From Bacillota bacterium (GTDB taxonomy: Bacteria > Bacillota_A > Clostridia > Peptostreptococcales > Anaerovoracaceae), in contig JAFRWQ010000167.1 in assembly GCA_017437925.1 (NCBI GenBank), positions 1 through 6,852 on the forward strand: 6,852 nt of DNA, written 5' to 3'. Shown one piece after another: positions 1 to 5,942 of this stretch. The notes below the pieces were generated by a model. That model saw nothing but the letters and a program-made list of their open reading frames with translations. It did no database searches and was not told where the DNA came from. Positions within the stretch are counted from its first letter, which is position 1; the number at the start of each line of letters is the position of its first letter. Both the position numbers and the translations under genes were made by a program.

Positions 1-63
1 GTCTACAACGCCATAATGAAAAACGGCGAGGAAGTCCTCACCGTCGACATGATGGGCGAATAA
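1..63 (+). CDS. 3' end of an unidentified protein (partial)
   Basis: An open frame enters from the left edge and stops at TAA (61-63), leaving 20 codons whose peptide ends in EEVLTVDMMGE. Codon choice (GTC, CTC, ACC, GAC, GGC) matches the other genes, which supports real coding. The product cannot be identified from so little. The spacing N-x-x-x-x-N-G-E-x-V-L followed by a short beta-like tail recalls the C-terminal strand of MaoC-like hot-dog enzymes, but this is a weak resemblance only. The gene converges on the minus-strand MFS gene, whose stop lies 19 bp away, so the two units end tail to tail. Confidence 0.55.
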   Translation, partial: VYNAIMKNGEEVLTVDMMGE

Positions 64-82
64 AGAGAAGCTTAAAAGCGCC

Positions 83-1300
83 CTACTTTCCGAGCAGGCT
101 CTCCGACCTGCTCGGAAGCAGGGTAAATACTCCTATGAGGCAAAGGGCGAAGATGATTGCCGCGGCATAGTACATGGGCACGTAGCTGCCGGTCCTGTCG
201 TATATGGCCCCGTATATGAAGGGCGTTACCGCGTAGCCCGTGCTGACGAAGGAAGTGAACTTGCCCAGATAGTATTTCTTGTTCTTCTGCCCCACCATGG
301 CCTCGGTTATGGCAGGCATGCCCACGACTCCGAGGGAATATATGAAGAGCATCCCGATGCAGACCGGCACGGAATACCAGACCGACCTGAAATTAAGCAG
401 GCCGTAAAGGCCTATGAGGGCGGTGCCTATCAAAATGGCGTTGCTTATCCTTACGCCCCACTTGTCTATTATGAGACCGTGGAGTATCTTGCCGAAGGCC
501 ATGGAGAGCATACCCGCGGCGTATACCGATGCCGCGAAGCTCTGGCTGTAGCCTATATCCTGGATATACGGGTTGGTCGTGTTGATGAACGTGCAGGCCG
601 ACACCGACATAAAGAAGCACATTACTGCGACCGCCGGCCTTCTTCCCCTGAAGAAGGGTTCAGGCGGTTCTTCTATGGGACCGCCGGTCTCGACGGCGCC
701 CGAGAGCCTGCGTCCGGCATTGCCGGTATCCCTTACAAGAACGAAATAGGAGATCAGCGAAAAGCCGAGCATTATGAAGCCCAGGACCCTCATGGCGCTC
801 CTCCACCCCAGATCTATTATCAAATTGGTGCCTATCTTGCTGAAGGTGGAGGATCCGAAGCCGCTTCCCATCATGATTATGCCTATGACGGTGCTCCTCT
901 TTTCGGTAAAGCGCTCTCCCACCAGGAGCGACAGGGGAAGAGAGGTGCTGACTCCGTTGCAGATCCCTATTATAAGGTTTATGGCGAAGAAGACCGGTAT
1001 GGAAGAAGCAAAGCTCTGCAGCAGATAGAGGGCCACGGCTAACATGCCGCCCATTCTCATGACCCTGACTATGCCCCAGCGTTCGTAAACATAGGCGGAA
1101 AACAGGGCTCCCGCGACCGCTCCCAGGGCAACGAAGCTCTGGCACCATGAAAACACGCCCCTGGCGAAACCGAGGGATTCGCTCACCGGTATTACGAATA
1201 TCGGAAAGCAGTTCCCGCTGATGGAGGTCTGAGTCAGGGTTATCATCATCCCGCCTATTATGAGCATTATCCTGCCGCGTTTTATCTCTGATTCGGTCAT
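83..1300 (-). CDS. MFS transporter, MCT/oxalate-formate antiporter-like (distal paralogue)
   Basis: This is a 405-residue inner-membrane secondary transporter of the major facilitator superfamily, with about twelve hydrophobic helices in two halves. The halves are joined by a polar linker at about residues 191-222, which is rich in Pro, Glu and Arg. A motif-A-like loop between TM2 and TM3 (about 70-80, YVYERWGIVRV) has its counterpart in the second half (271-284, KILHGLIIDKWGVR). GAIYDRTGSYVPMYY near 364-378 resembles the last-helix region of oxalate/formate and monocarboxylate-type carriers, but the substrate is unknown. The frame extends upstream to an ATG at 1324. I chose the ATG at 1300 because AGAGGA lies a few bases before it and because its N terminus then lines up with the neighbouring paralogue. 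It is the last gene of the EamA-MFS-MFS unit, 56 bp after the preceding stop. Roughly half its residues match the preceding MFS protein by eye. Confidence 0.9.
   Translation of the reverse strand: MTESEIKRGRIMLIIGGMMITLTQTSISGNCFPIFVIPVSESLGFARGVFSWCQSFVALGAVAGALFSAYVYERWGIVRVMRMGGMLAVALYLLQSFASSIPVFFAINLIIGICNGVSTSLPLSLLVGERFTEKRSTVIGIIMMGSGFGSSTFSKIGTNLIIDLGWRSAMRVLGFIMLGFSLISYFVLVRDTGNAGRRLSGAVETGGPIEEPPEPFFRGRRPAVAVMCFFMSVSACTFINTTNPYIQDIGYSQSFAASVYAAGMLSMAFGKILHGLIIDKWGVRISNAILIGTALIGLYGLLNFRSVWYSVPVCIGMLFIYSLGVVGMPAITEAMVGQKNKKYYLGKFTSFVSTGYAVTPFIYGAIYDRTGSYVPMYYAAAIIFALCLIGVFTLLPSRSESLLGK
88..117 (-). terminator. Perfect 11-bp hairpin over the end of the distal MFS gene; possible terminator
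   Basis: The arms at 88-98 (TTCCGAGCAGG) and 107-117 (CCTGCTCGGAA) are perfect reverse complements separated by 8 bases. The hairpin lies inside the last codons of the MFS gene, and the stop codon follows at 85-83. On the transcribed minus strand it is followed by AAGTAGGGCGC and only then by a short TTTT run, so it is not a classic intrinsic terminator. It could still slow polymerase or protect the 3' end of the mRNA. On the plus strand no T tract follows the hairpin. Confidence 0.35.
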
Positions 1301-1332
1301 CGTTTTCCTCTGATTAAAGATCATGCCGGGCC

Positions 1333-1352
1333 GTACCCTATAGCGGGCGTAC
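1333..1352. other. Small intercistronic hairpin between the two MFS genes
   Basis: The sequence 1333-1352 folds as GTAC pairing with GTAC, one bulged base, then two further GC pairs around a short loop. It sits in the 56-bp gap between the stop of the upstream MFS gene (1357) and the chosen start of the distal one (1300). On the plus strand it is followed by AGTTTTATTTT, which looks terminator-like, but no plus-strand gene ends here. On the transcribed minus strand it could act as an mRNA stability or processing element. The stem is short and may be chance. Confidence 0.2.
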
Positions 1353-1356
1353 AGTT

Positions 1357-2595
1357 TTATTTTCCCGCAAGGCTCTCCGACCTTTTGGGGAAGAGCAGCA
1401 GTATTCCCGCAAGGCAGACAGCAAAGATCACCAGGGCCACGTAATACATGGGAGTATAGCTCCCCACCCTGTCGTAAACGCTGCCGTAGAGGAATGGCGC
1501 TACCGCATAGCCTACGCTTATGAAGGCGCTGATCTTTCCCACATAGTACTTTTTGTTCCTCATGCCTCCCAGAGCTTCGGCAAGAGCTGGAGCGCCGACC
1601 ACGCTGAGAGAGCTTATGAACATCATTCCAAAGCAGACCAGCACCGCGTTGAAGTCGGAGCGGTAGGTCATGACGCCTATGAGGCCCGCGATGGCGGTCA
1701 GTATCATTACGCTGTTGCTCACCCTTACGCCCCAGCGGTCTATGATGAGGCCGTGTAGGATCTTGCCCGCGGCCATCGACAGCATCGAAGCCGAATAGAC
1801 GGCGGCGGCGTAGCTCTGGCTGTAGCCTATGTCCTGAAGATGGGGCGTTATGGTGGACATGAAAGTGCCCGCGGCTATGGAAATAAAGGCGCAGAACACC
1901 GCGATTACGGTCCTTCTGGCGTTGAAGAAGGGCTCGGACGGCCCCTCTGCAAGGGCCTTTTTTTCGGGGATGGCTTCTTCCCTTCCGCCGCTTTCGGAGC
2001 TTCCCTTTTTCATCTCCCTTACGAGGATATAATAAGTGACCAGGTAAAAGCAGGCCAGAACGACGGCGAGTGTCCTCACGGCGTAGCGCCAGCCGTGGGC
2101 CAGTATCAGATCGCTGGCCACCTTGTTGAATATGGATATTCCGAAGCCGCTGCCCATCATGACTATGCCGACTATGGTGTTGCGCTTATTTTTGAAGCGC
2201 TCGCCTATGAGCAGCGAAAGAGGCATGGGGCAGGAAAGACAGAGACAGACCTCAAGCAGGAAGTGTATGGCGTAGAACTGCGGTATGGTACTCGCAAAGC
2301 TTTTGAGAAAGTAAAAGAGCACGCCAAAAAGGGCTGCGACCCTCATGGTCTTCACTATGCCGTAACGGCTGAATATCCTTCCGCTGAAGAGCGAAGCGGT
2401 GACCCCGCCCAGGTACATGAAGCTGTCGGACCAGGAGAACACGCCTCTTGCGAAGCCCAGAGACTCGCAGATGGGGATAATGAAGATGGCGTTGCATCTG
2501 GCGCTGATGGAGAACTGGGTGGCCATGATCAGTATCCCGCCTATGACCAGGGATATGCGGTCCTTTTTTTCTGCGGACCCGATTCTTTCGTTCAT
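1357..2595 (-). CDS. MFS transporter, MCT/oxalate-formate antiporter-like (proximal paralogue)
   Basis: This 412-residue major facilitator protein has about twelve membrane helices and a charged central linker at about residues 194-227 (KKGSSESGGREEAIPEKK). The first-half motif-A region (73-83, RIFSRYGIVKT) is degenerate, whereas the second-half copy (279-291, LHGLIIDRWGVRV) is well kept. It shares long blocks with the downstream MFS gene: ESLGFARGVFSW, MMGSGFG, QDIGYSQS, GKILHGLIID, and the C terminus RSES-L-x-GK. The two are clearly tandem duplicates that have diverged. The start ATG (2595-2593) directly follows the TAA of the EamA gene with no gap, and AGAGAGG inside the end of that gene serves as ribosome binding site, so translation is probably coupled. 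The role is transport of a small, probably anionic metabolite; the substrate and direction cannot be read from the sequence. Confidence 0.92.
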   Translation of the reverse strand: MNERIGSAEKKDRISLVIGGILIMATQFSISARCNAIFIIPICESLGFARGVFSWSDSFMYLGGVTASLFSGRIFSRYGIVKTMRVAALFGVLFYFLKSFASTIPQFYAIHFLLEVCLCLSCPMPLSLLIGERFKNKRNTIVGIVMMGSGFGISIFNKVASDLILAHGWRYAVRTLAVVLACFYLVTYYILVREMKKGSSESGGREEAIPEKKALAEGPSEPFFNARRTVIAVFCAFISIAAGTFMSTITPHLQDIGYSQSYAAAVYSASMLSMAAGKILHGLIIDRWGVRVSNSVMILTAIAGLIGVMTYRSDFNAVLVCFGMMFISSLSVVGAPALAEALGGMRNKKYYVGKISAFISVGYAVAPFLYGSVYDRVGSYTPMYYVALVIFAVCLAGILLLFPKRSESLAGK

Positions 2596-3462
2596 TTACA
2601 CTGCCTCTCTGTTCTTTTTGTCCAGGCTCTGCCTCGCGAGAATAACGTTGTATACCGTTATCGATACGGTGATTATCACGGCTCCCACCAGAGAAAGAGC
2701 CGTGAGCTTTTCGTTCATGAAAATGGCGACCAGCAGGGGGTTCAGTATGACTTCTATGACAGAAAGCAGGCTTGCTGTGACCGGCCTGGTCTTTTTTATG
2801 CTCTCGGTGAAGAAAATGTAGGCAACGGCCATCTGGAATATGCCCAGGCCGAAGATGGAGATCCAGCCGGATACAGGGGTCGACGCGAGGTCGGTCTTAA
2901 GTATCCAGGGAAGGCCCACGACCGAGTTTATCATGTTGGCGAGGAGCACCGAGCTCACCGGATGGGCCCCCTCCCCCTCGTTCATCAGATATACTCCCGC
3001 GAAGGTAGCTCCCGCCACTATGGCGAGGAAATTGCCCAGCATGTTGCCCGCCGAAAGGCTGTCTATGAAGAAGATTATGACTCCGGCGAAGACGAATACG
3101 CAGGCAATTATGTCTGCCTTGAGAGGCTTTCTCTTGAAGAGCCAGAGGCTGTAGAGCATGACGAAGACGGGCGAGGTGAACTGCAGCACTATGCAGTTTC
3201 CCGCCGTGGTAAGCTTGTTGGAAAGTGAGTAAAGCAGGGTCGTCACCGCCATGCAAAGGGCGCCGATCAGGACCGTGCGGTTGACCCTGAAGCGGTTCTT
3301 AGTTATCTTCATGTAGGCGGCGATGACCCACATGGAAATGAAGCATCTCATTCCGTTCACGGCCATGCCCGACCAGGGGACGGACTTTATGAGCAGTCCC
3401 CCCAGGGCGAAGAATATGGAAGCCAGTATCATAAGCACCGGGCCCGGAATCTTTTTGAGCAT
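2596..3462 (-). CDS. EamA/DMT-family (drug/metabolite) transporter
   Basis: This 288-residue membrane protein has about ten hydrophobic helices arranged as two EamA repeats, about residues 7-133 and 143-275. The second repeat carries the family signature near 234-254 (SVIEVILNPLLVAIFMNEKL), where the E-x-x-x-NPL...EKLT pattern is typical. Family members commonly export amino acids or other metabolites, and a few import them. The substrate here is unknown. The frame can be read from a TTG at 3477, but I chose the ATG at 3462 because GGGAGG (3473-3468) lies five bases upstream and would otherwise be buried in coding sequence. It is the first gene of the minus-strand unit and is transcribed from the shared divergent control region. 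The stop TAA abuts the ATG of the next MFS gene. The C-terminal tail is short and charged (DKKNREAV). Confidence 0.92.
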   Translation of the reverse strand: MLKKIPGPVLMILASIFFALGGLLIKSVPWSGMAVNGMRCFISMWVIAAYMKITKNRFRVNRTVLIGALCMAVTTLLYSLSNKLTTAGNCIVLQFTSPVFVMLYSLWLFKRKPLKADIIACVFVFAGVIIFFIDSLSAGNMLGNFLAIVAGATFAGVYLMNEGEGAHPVSSVLLANMINSVVGLPWILKTDLASTPVSGWISIFGLGIFQMAVAYIFFTESIKKTRPVTASLLSVIEVILNPLLVAIFMNEKLTALSLVGAVIITVSITVYNVILARQSLDKKNREAV

Positions 3463-3490
3463 GGTTACCTCCCGCAAACGCGCAAGTTAT

Positions 3491-3518
3491 ATAATAACAC
3501 GCTTTTCAATTTATGCAA
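3491..3518 (-). promoter_or_regulatory. Candidate promoter for the EamA-MFS-MFS unit
   Basis: On the minus strand, TATTAT (3496-3491) matches five of six bases of the sigma70-type -10 box. It is preceded after 16 bases by TTGCAT (3518-3513), a weak -35 box keeping only TTG. Transcription would begin near 3484, giving a leader of about 20 bases containing the GGGAGG ribosome site of the EamA gene. The assignment is by eye only. Confidence 0.4.
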
Positions 3519-3532
3519 ATCAGTGTTATATT
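3504..3532 (+). promoter_or_regulatory. Candidate promoter for the M24-M28-CitMHS unit
   Basis: TATATT (3527-3532) is a plausible -10 box, with TTTCAA (3504-3509) as a poor -35 box at 17-base spacing. TATTAT at 3529-3534 is an alternative -10. The weak -35 suggests activator dependence or a non-sigma70 factor. Transcription would begin near 3539, leaving a leader of about 30 bases before the ATG at 3570. It overlaps the oppositely directed promoter, so the two probably compete or share a regulator. Confidence 0.4.
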
Positions 3533-3559
3533 ATTAGGGTAAAAATAAATCATTTTTGC

Positions 3560-3566
3560 AGGAGGT
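3560..3566 (+). promoter_or_regulatory. Ribosome binding site of the M24 peptidase gene
   Basis: AGGAGGT is a near-perfect Shine-Dalgarno sequence placed just before the ATG at 3570. It fixes that start and suggests strong translation initiation. Confidence 0.8.
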
Positions 3567-3569
3567 ACT

Positions 3570-4643
3570 ATGAACAACGCGAGGATCGAGCGCACCGTGG
3601 GCGAGATGAAAAAGCTGGGGCTGAGCCAGCTCATGGTGACTGACAGCGACAGCATACTCTACTATACCGGCATATGGAACAGCCCCTTCGAGAGGTTCTG
3701 GGGCCTGCTGATCAGGGAGGACGGAAAGCATGTCCTCTTCGCCAACAAGCTCTTCAGGCTGAAGCCCGTCGACTTTGAGGTAAAGATCTTCGACGATGTG
3801 GATCCCTTAACGGAAGTGGTCTGCCCGTACCTTCAGCCCGGTCCCTTCGGCGTCGACGGCAATATGGCATCGCGCTTCCTCATACCCTTCATGGAGGCGG
3901 TCCCCGGCCTTAAGCCGGTGCTGGCCCAGAGCTGCGTGAGCGACGTCAGGGCCCGCAAGGACGAAGAAGAGAAGGAAAACATGCGCACAGCCTCGAGGAT
4001 CAACGACGAGACCATGGAAAAGGTCAGGGATTTCATCCACGAGGGAGCGACCGAGCTTGAGATCGGCAAGTTCATCCAGAAGTGCTACAGCGAAGCGGGA
4101 GCCAATGGCGAATCCTTCATGCCCATAGTCTGCTTCGGAGCCAACGCCTCAGATCCCCATCACCACCCCACCGACACCGTGCTTAAAGAGGGCGACTGCA
4201 TACTCATAGACATGGGCTGCAAGTGGAACGGCTACTGCTCGGACATGACCCGCACCTTCTACTGGAAGAAGGTCTCGGACGAAGACAGGAAGATCTACGA
4301 GATCACCCTTAAGGCCAATCTTCTGGGCGAGGAAGCCGCTAAGGCCGGCAGGATGTTCAAGGAGGTGGACCTTGCGGCGAGAGACCACATAGCCTCCTTC
4401 GGCTACGGACCCAACTTCACCCACCGCCTGGGACACGGCATAGGCCTTGCCGACCACGAAGGCGACGACGTGAGCCAGGTCAACGAGCGCGTGATACAGA
4501 AGGACATGTGCTTTTCCATCGAACCCGGCATCTATCTTCCCGGCAGGACCGGGGTCCGCATCGAGGACCTGGTCATCGCCACCGAAGACGGATGCGAGCT
4601 GCTCAACCACTTCAGCAAGGAGCTGACGGTGCTGGGCGTATAG
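3570..4643 (+). CDS. M24 metallopeptidase, prolidase / Xaa-Pro aminopeptidase-like
   Basis: This 357-residue enzyme has a creatinase-type N-terminal domain (about 1-125), a charged linking helix (RARKDEEEKENM) and a pita-bread catalytic domain. All five ligands for the two-metal site are visible: D214 and D225 (IDMG...YCSDMTRTF), H289 (HRLGHGIGL), E318 (SIEPGIYLPG) and E332 (VRIEDLV). H197 in DPHHHP and H296 occupy the positions of the substrate-handling histidines of prolidases. Length and motif spacing closely follow archaeal/bacterial prolidases of about 350 residues. The family cleaves bonds next to proline: dipeptides Xaa-Pro in prolidases, the N-terminal residue of longer peptides in aminopeptidase P. 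The sequence does not decide which. M24 also includes creatinase, but the HRLGHGIGL and TRTF motifs favour a peptidase. No signal peptide is seen, so it is cytosolic. It is the first gene of the unit, 15 bp before the M28 gene. Confidence 0.93.
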   Translation: MNNARIERTVGEMKKLGLSQLMVTDSDSILYYTGIWNSPFERFWGLLIREDGKHVLFANKLFRLKPVDFEVKIFDDVDPLTEVVCPYLQPGPFGVDGNMASRFLIPFMEAVPGLKPVLAQSCVSDVRARKDEEEKENMRTASRINDETMEKVRDFIHEGATELEIGKFIQKCYSEAGANGESFMPIVCFGANASDPHHHPTDTVLKEGDCILIDMGCKWNGYCSDMTRTFYWKKVSDEDRKIYEITLKANLLGEEAAKAGRMFKEVDLAARDHIASFGYGPNFTHRLGHGIGLADHEGDDVSQVNERVIQKDMCFSIEPGIYLPGRTGVRIEDLVIATEDGCELLNHFSKELTVLGV

Positions 4644-4648
4644 AACAA

Positions 4649-4654
4649 GGAGAG
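4649..4654 (+). promoter_or_regulatory. Ribosome binding site of the M28 peptidase gene
   Basis: AGGAGA in the 15-bp gap after the M24 stop lies four bases before the ATG at 4659. There is no room for a promoter or terminator, so the two peptidases are very likely co-transcribed. Confidence 0.65.
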
Positions 4655-4658
4655 AAAA

Positions 4659-5882
4659 ATGAATCAGAGAGAGATCAGAAGGATCATAAAGGATCAGGGA
4701 CACATCAGGGTAAGCTGCAGCAAAGAAGAAAAGTACACCGCCGAATACCTGGCCGAAGAGTGCAGAAAGATGGGCATCGAAGCCAAGGTCGAGACCTTTG
4801 AGCTTCCGGTGAGCGAGATCACCAAAGCGGTGCTCACAGCCAACGGAAGGGCCTTCCCCTGCACCGGCTACCAGTTCGGAAAAAACGGTTCCGTGGACGC
4901 CCCCCTGCTCTACGTCCCCCACGTGGACGAGATCAACCTGGCGGCGGCGAAGGGAAAGATCGTCCTCATCGACGGCTGGGTGAGAAAGCCCGACTACGAG
5001 AAGATACTGAACGCGGGAGCCGTGGGCCTCATCACCTACGACGGCGACGTCAAGTGGAGGGACAGGGACATCGACACCAAGGAGCTGCGCTACTCGGCCG
5101 AGGGCCTCGAGCGCATCTTCGGCGTCAACGTCAACGCGAAGGACGCCGTAAAGCTCGTAGAGATGGGAAGCCCCATGATACACATCGAGATGGACCAGAA
5201 GGAAGGAAAGGCCGACTCCTACAACGCGGTCGCCACCCTTCCCGGAACCTCCGACGAGTGGATAGTGCTCTCGGCCCACCTGGATTCCAGACCCACCGCC
5301 CCCGGAGTCTGGGACAACCTGACCGGCTGCCTGGCCCTGCTCCAGACCCTCGAAGACCTTAAGAAGACCGCTCCCAACCGCTTCGGCGTCGCCGCCCTCT
5401 TCTGCGGCAGCGAGGAGAGAGGCCTTTTGGGCACCAAAGCCTTCGTGAAGGACCACGCATCCGAGCTTCCCAAATTCATGCTCAACGTCAACGTGGACAT
5501 GATAGGAAGCACCATGGGCGTGCTCAAGTGCATGGTCAACGGCACCGACGACGCTGTAGCCTGGATCAAGGCTTACTGCAAGGAGGTCGGATACAGCGTG
5601 GACATCAGCCAGCAGGTGATGTCCAGCGACAGCACCATATTCGCCGATAAGGGCATACCCGCCTTCGCCTTCGGCAATATGGCCCCCAGAAACCAGAACG
5701 CCATCCACTGCAGGTACGACGACGGCAGCACCGTCATCCCCTTCCGCATCCAGGAGCACTCGAAATTCATCTCGGATATGACCTGCCGCCTTGCATCATC
5801 CTTCACCTGCCCCATCGAAAGGAAGATACCCAAGAACATCAGGGAAGAGCTGGACAAGTATCTGAACATCAAGAAAGACTGA
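4659..5882 (+). CDS. M28-family zinc aminopeptidase with PA-like insert, cytosolic
   Basis: This 407-residue protein carries the complete M28 di-zinc site: H207 (SAHLDS), D219 (GVWDNLTG), catalytic E252 and ligand E253 (CGSEERGLLG), D280 (NVDMIG) and H350 (AIHCRYD). The 12-residue step from His to Asp matches Streptomyces griseus-type aminopeptidases. Residues of about 85-135, including GKIVLIDGWV and NAGAVGLITYDGD, look like a protease-associated (PA) domain inserted before the catalytic core. The family releases N-terminal amino acids from peptides, though some members act on other amide substrates. The N terminus (MNQREIRRIIKDQGH) is charged and has no signal peptide, so the enzyme should stay in the cytosol, unlike many secreted PA-containing relatives. 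It ends in a basic tail (ERKIPKNIREELDKYLNIKK). The gene follows the M24 gene at 15 bp, so the two enzymes may act in sequence on the same peptides. Confidence 0.92.
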   Translation: MNQREIRRIIKDQGHIRVSCSKEEKYTAEYLAEECRKMGIEAKVETFELPVSEITKAVLTANGRAFPCTGYQFGKNGSVDAPLLYVPHVDEINLAAAKGKIVLIDGWVRKPDYEKILNAGAVGLITYDGDVKWRDRDIDTKELRYSAEGLERIFGVNVNAKDAVKLVEMGSPMIHIEMDQKEGKADSYNAVATLPGTSDEWIVLSAHLDSRPTAPGVWDNLTGCLALLQTLEDLKKTAPNRFGVAALFCGSEERGLLGTKAFVKDHASELPKFMLNVNVDMIGSTMGVLKCMVNGTDDAVAWIKAYCKEVGYSVDISQQVMSSDSTIFADKGIPAFAFGNMAPRNQNAIHCRYDDGSTVIPFRIQEHSKFISDMTCRLASSFTCPIERKIPKNIREELDKYLNIKKD

Positions 5883-5929
5883 TAAGGGAGCCTTCTTAAG
5901 CCCGAACTGCGATCTGAATCAAAAAAGAA

Positions 5930-5935
5930 AAGGAG
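5930..5935 (+). promoter_or_regulatory. Ribosome binding site of the CitMHS transporter gene
   Basis: AGGAGA inside the purine-rich run AAAAAAGAAAAGGAGA lies seven bases before the ATG at 5943. The rest of the 60-bp gap (5883-5942) shows no convincing terminator or promoter, so read-through from the peptidase genes is likely. Confidence 0.65.
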
Positions 5936-5942
5936 ACTGTCA

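Larger units (their letters stand above)
3487..3537. repeat. Imperfect inverted repeat in the divergent control region (candidate operator)
   Basis: A left arm ending ATAACAC (3494-3500) and a right arm beginning GTGTTAT (3523-3529) are perfect 7-base reverse complements separated by 22 bases. Extended outwards to 15 bases each, by eye 11 of 15 positions pair. The dyad centre falls near 3511-3512 and the arms cover the candidate -10 boxes of both divergent promoters. A dimeric regulator binding here could control both units together. No regulator gene is present in the window. Part of the symmetry could simply reflect two AT-rich -10 elements facing each other. Confidence 0.45.

Noticed and set aside
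1301..1324. Upstream ATG that would extend the distal MFS protein by eight residues
   Set aside because: The AGAGGA ribosome site lies inside this extension and points to the ATG at 1300, and the paralogue lines up with the shorter N terminus.
1840..3228. A 462-codon open frame on the plus strand opposite the EamA and MFS genes
   Set aside because: The product is rich in Tyr, His, Glu and Gly with no recognisable domain, and the opposite strand encodes two well-supported membrane proteins through the same region.
3463..3477. TTG start that would extend the EamA protein by five residues
   Set aside because: The extension is simply the GGGAGG ribosome site read as codons; the ATG at 3462 is correctly spaced from it.
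3490..3495. Perfect TATAAT on the plus strand as the main -10 box of the peptidase operon
   Set aside because: No acceptable -35 lies 16-18 bases upstream, and that region is the ribosome site and start of the EamA gene. The boxes at 3527-3534 are better placed, though this one cannot be fully excluded.
4149..5759. A 536-codon open frame on the minus strand opposite the two peptidase genes
   Set aside because: It is a codon-bias shadow: its Val/Gly/Ala/His/Asp-rich low-complexity product mirrors C- or G-ending codons of the M24 and M28 genes, whose catalytic motifs are complete on the plus strand.
5883..5942. Possible terminator or promoter between the M28 and CitMHS genes
   Set aside because: Only a 4-bp stem (AAGG-GAG-CCTT) without a T tract, and no convincing -35/-10 pair, could be seen.
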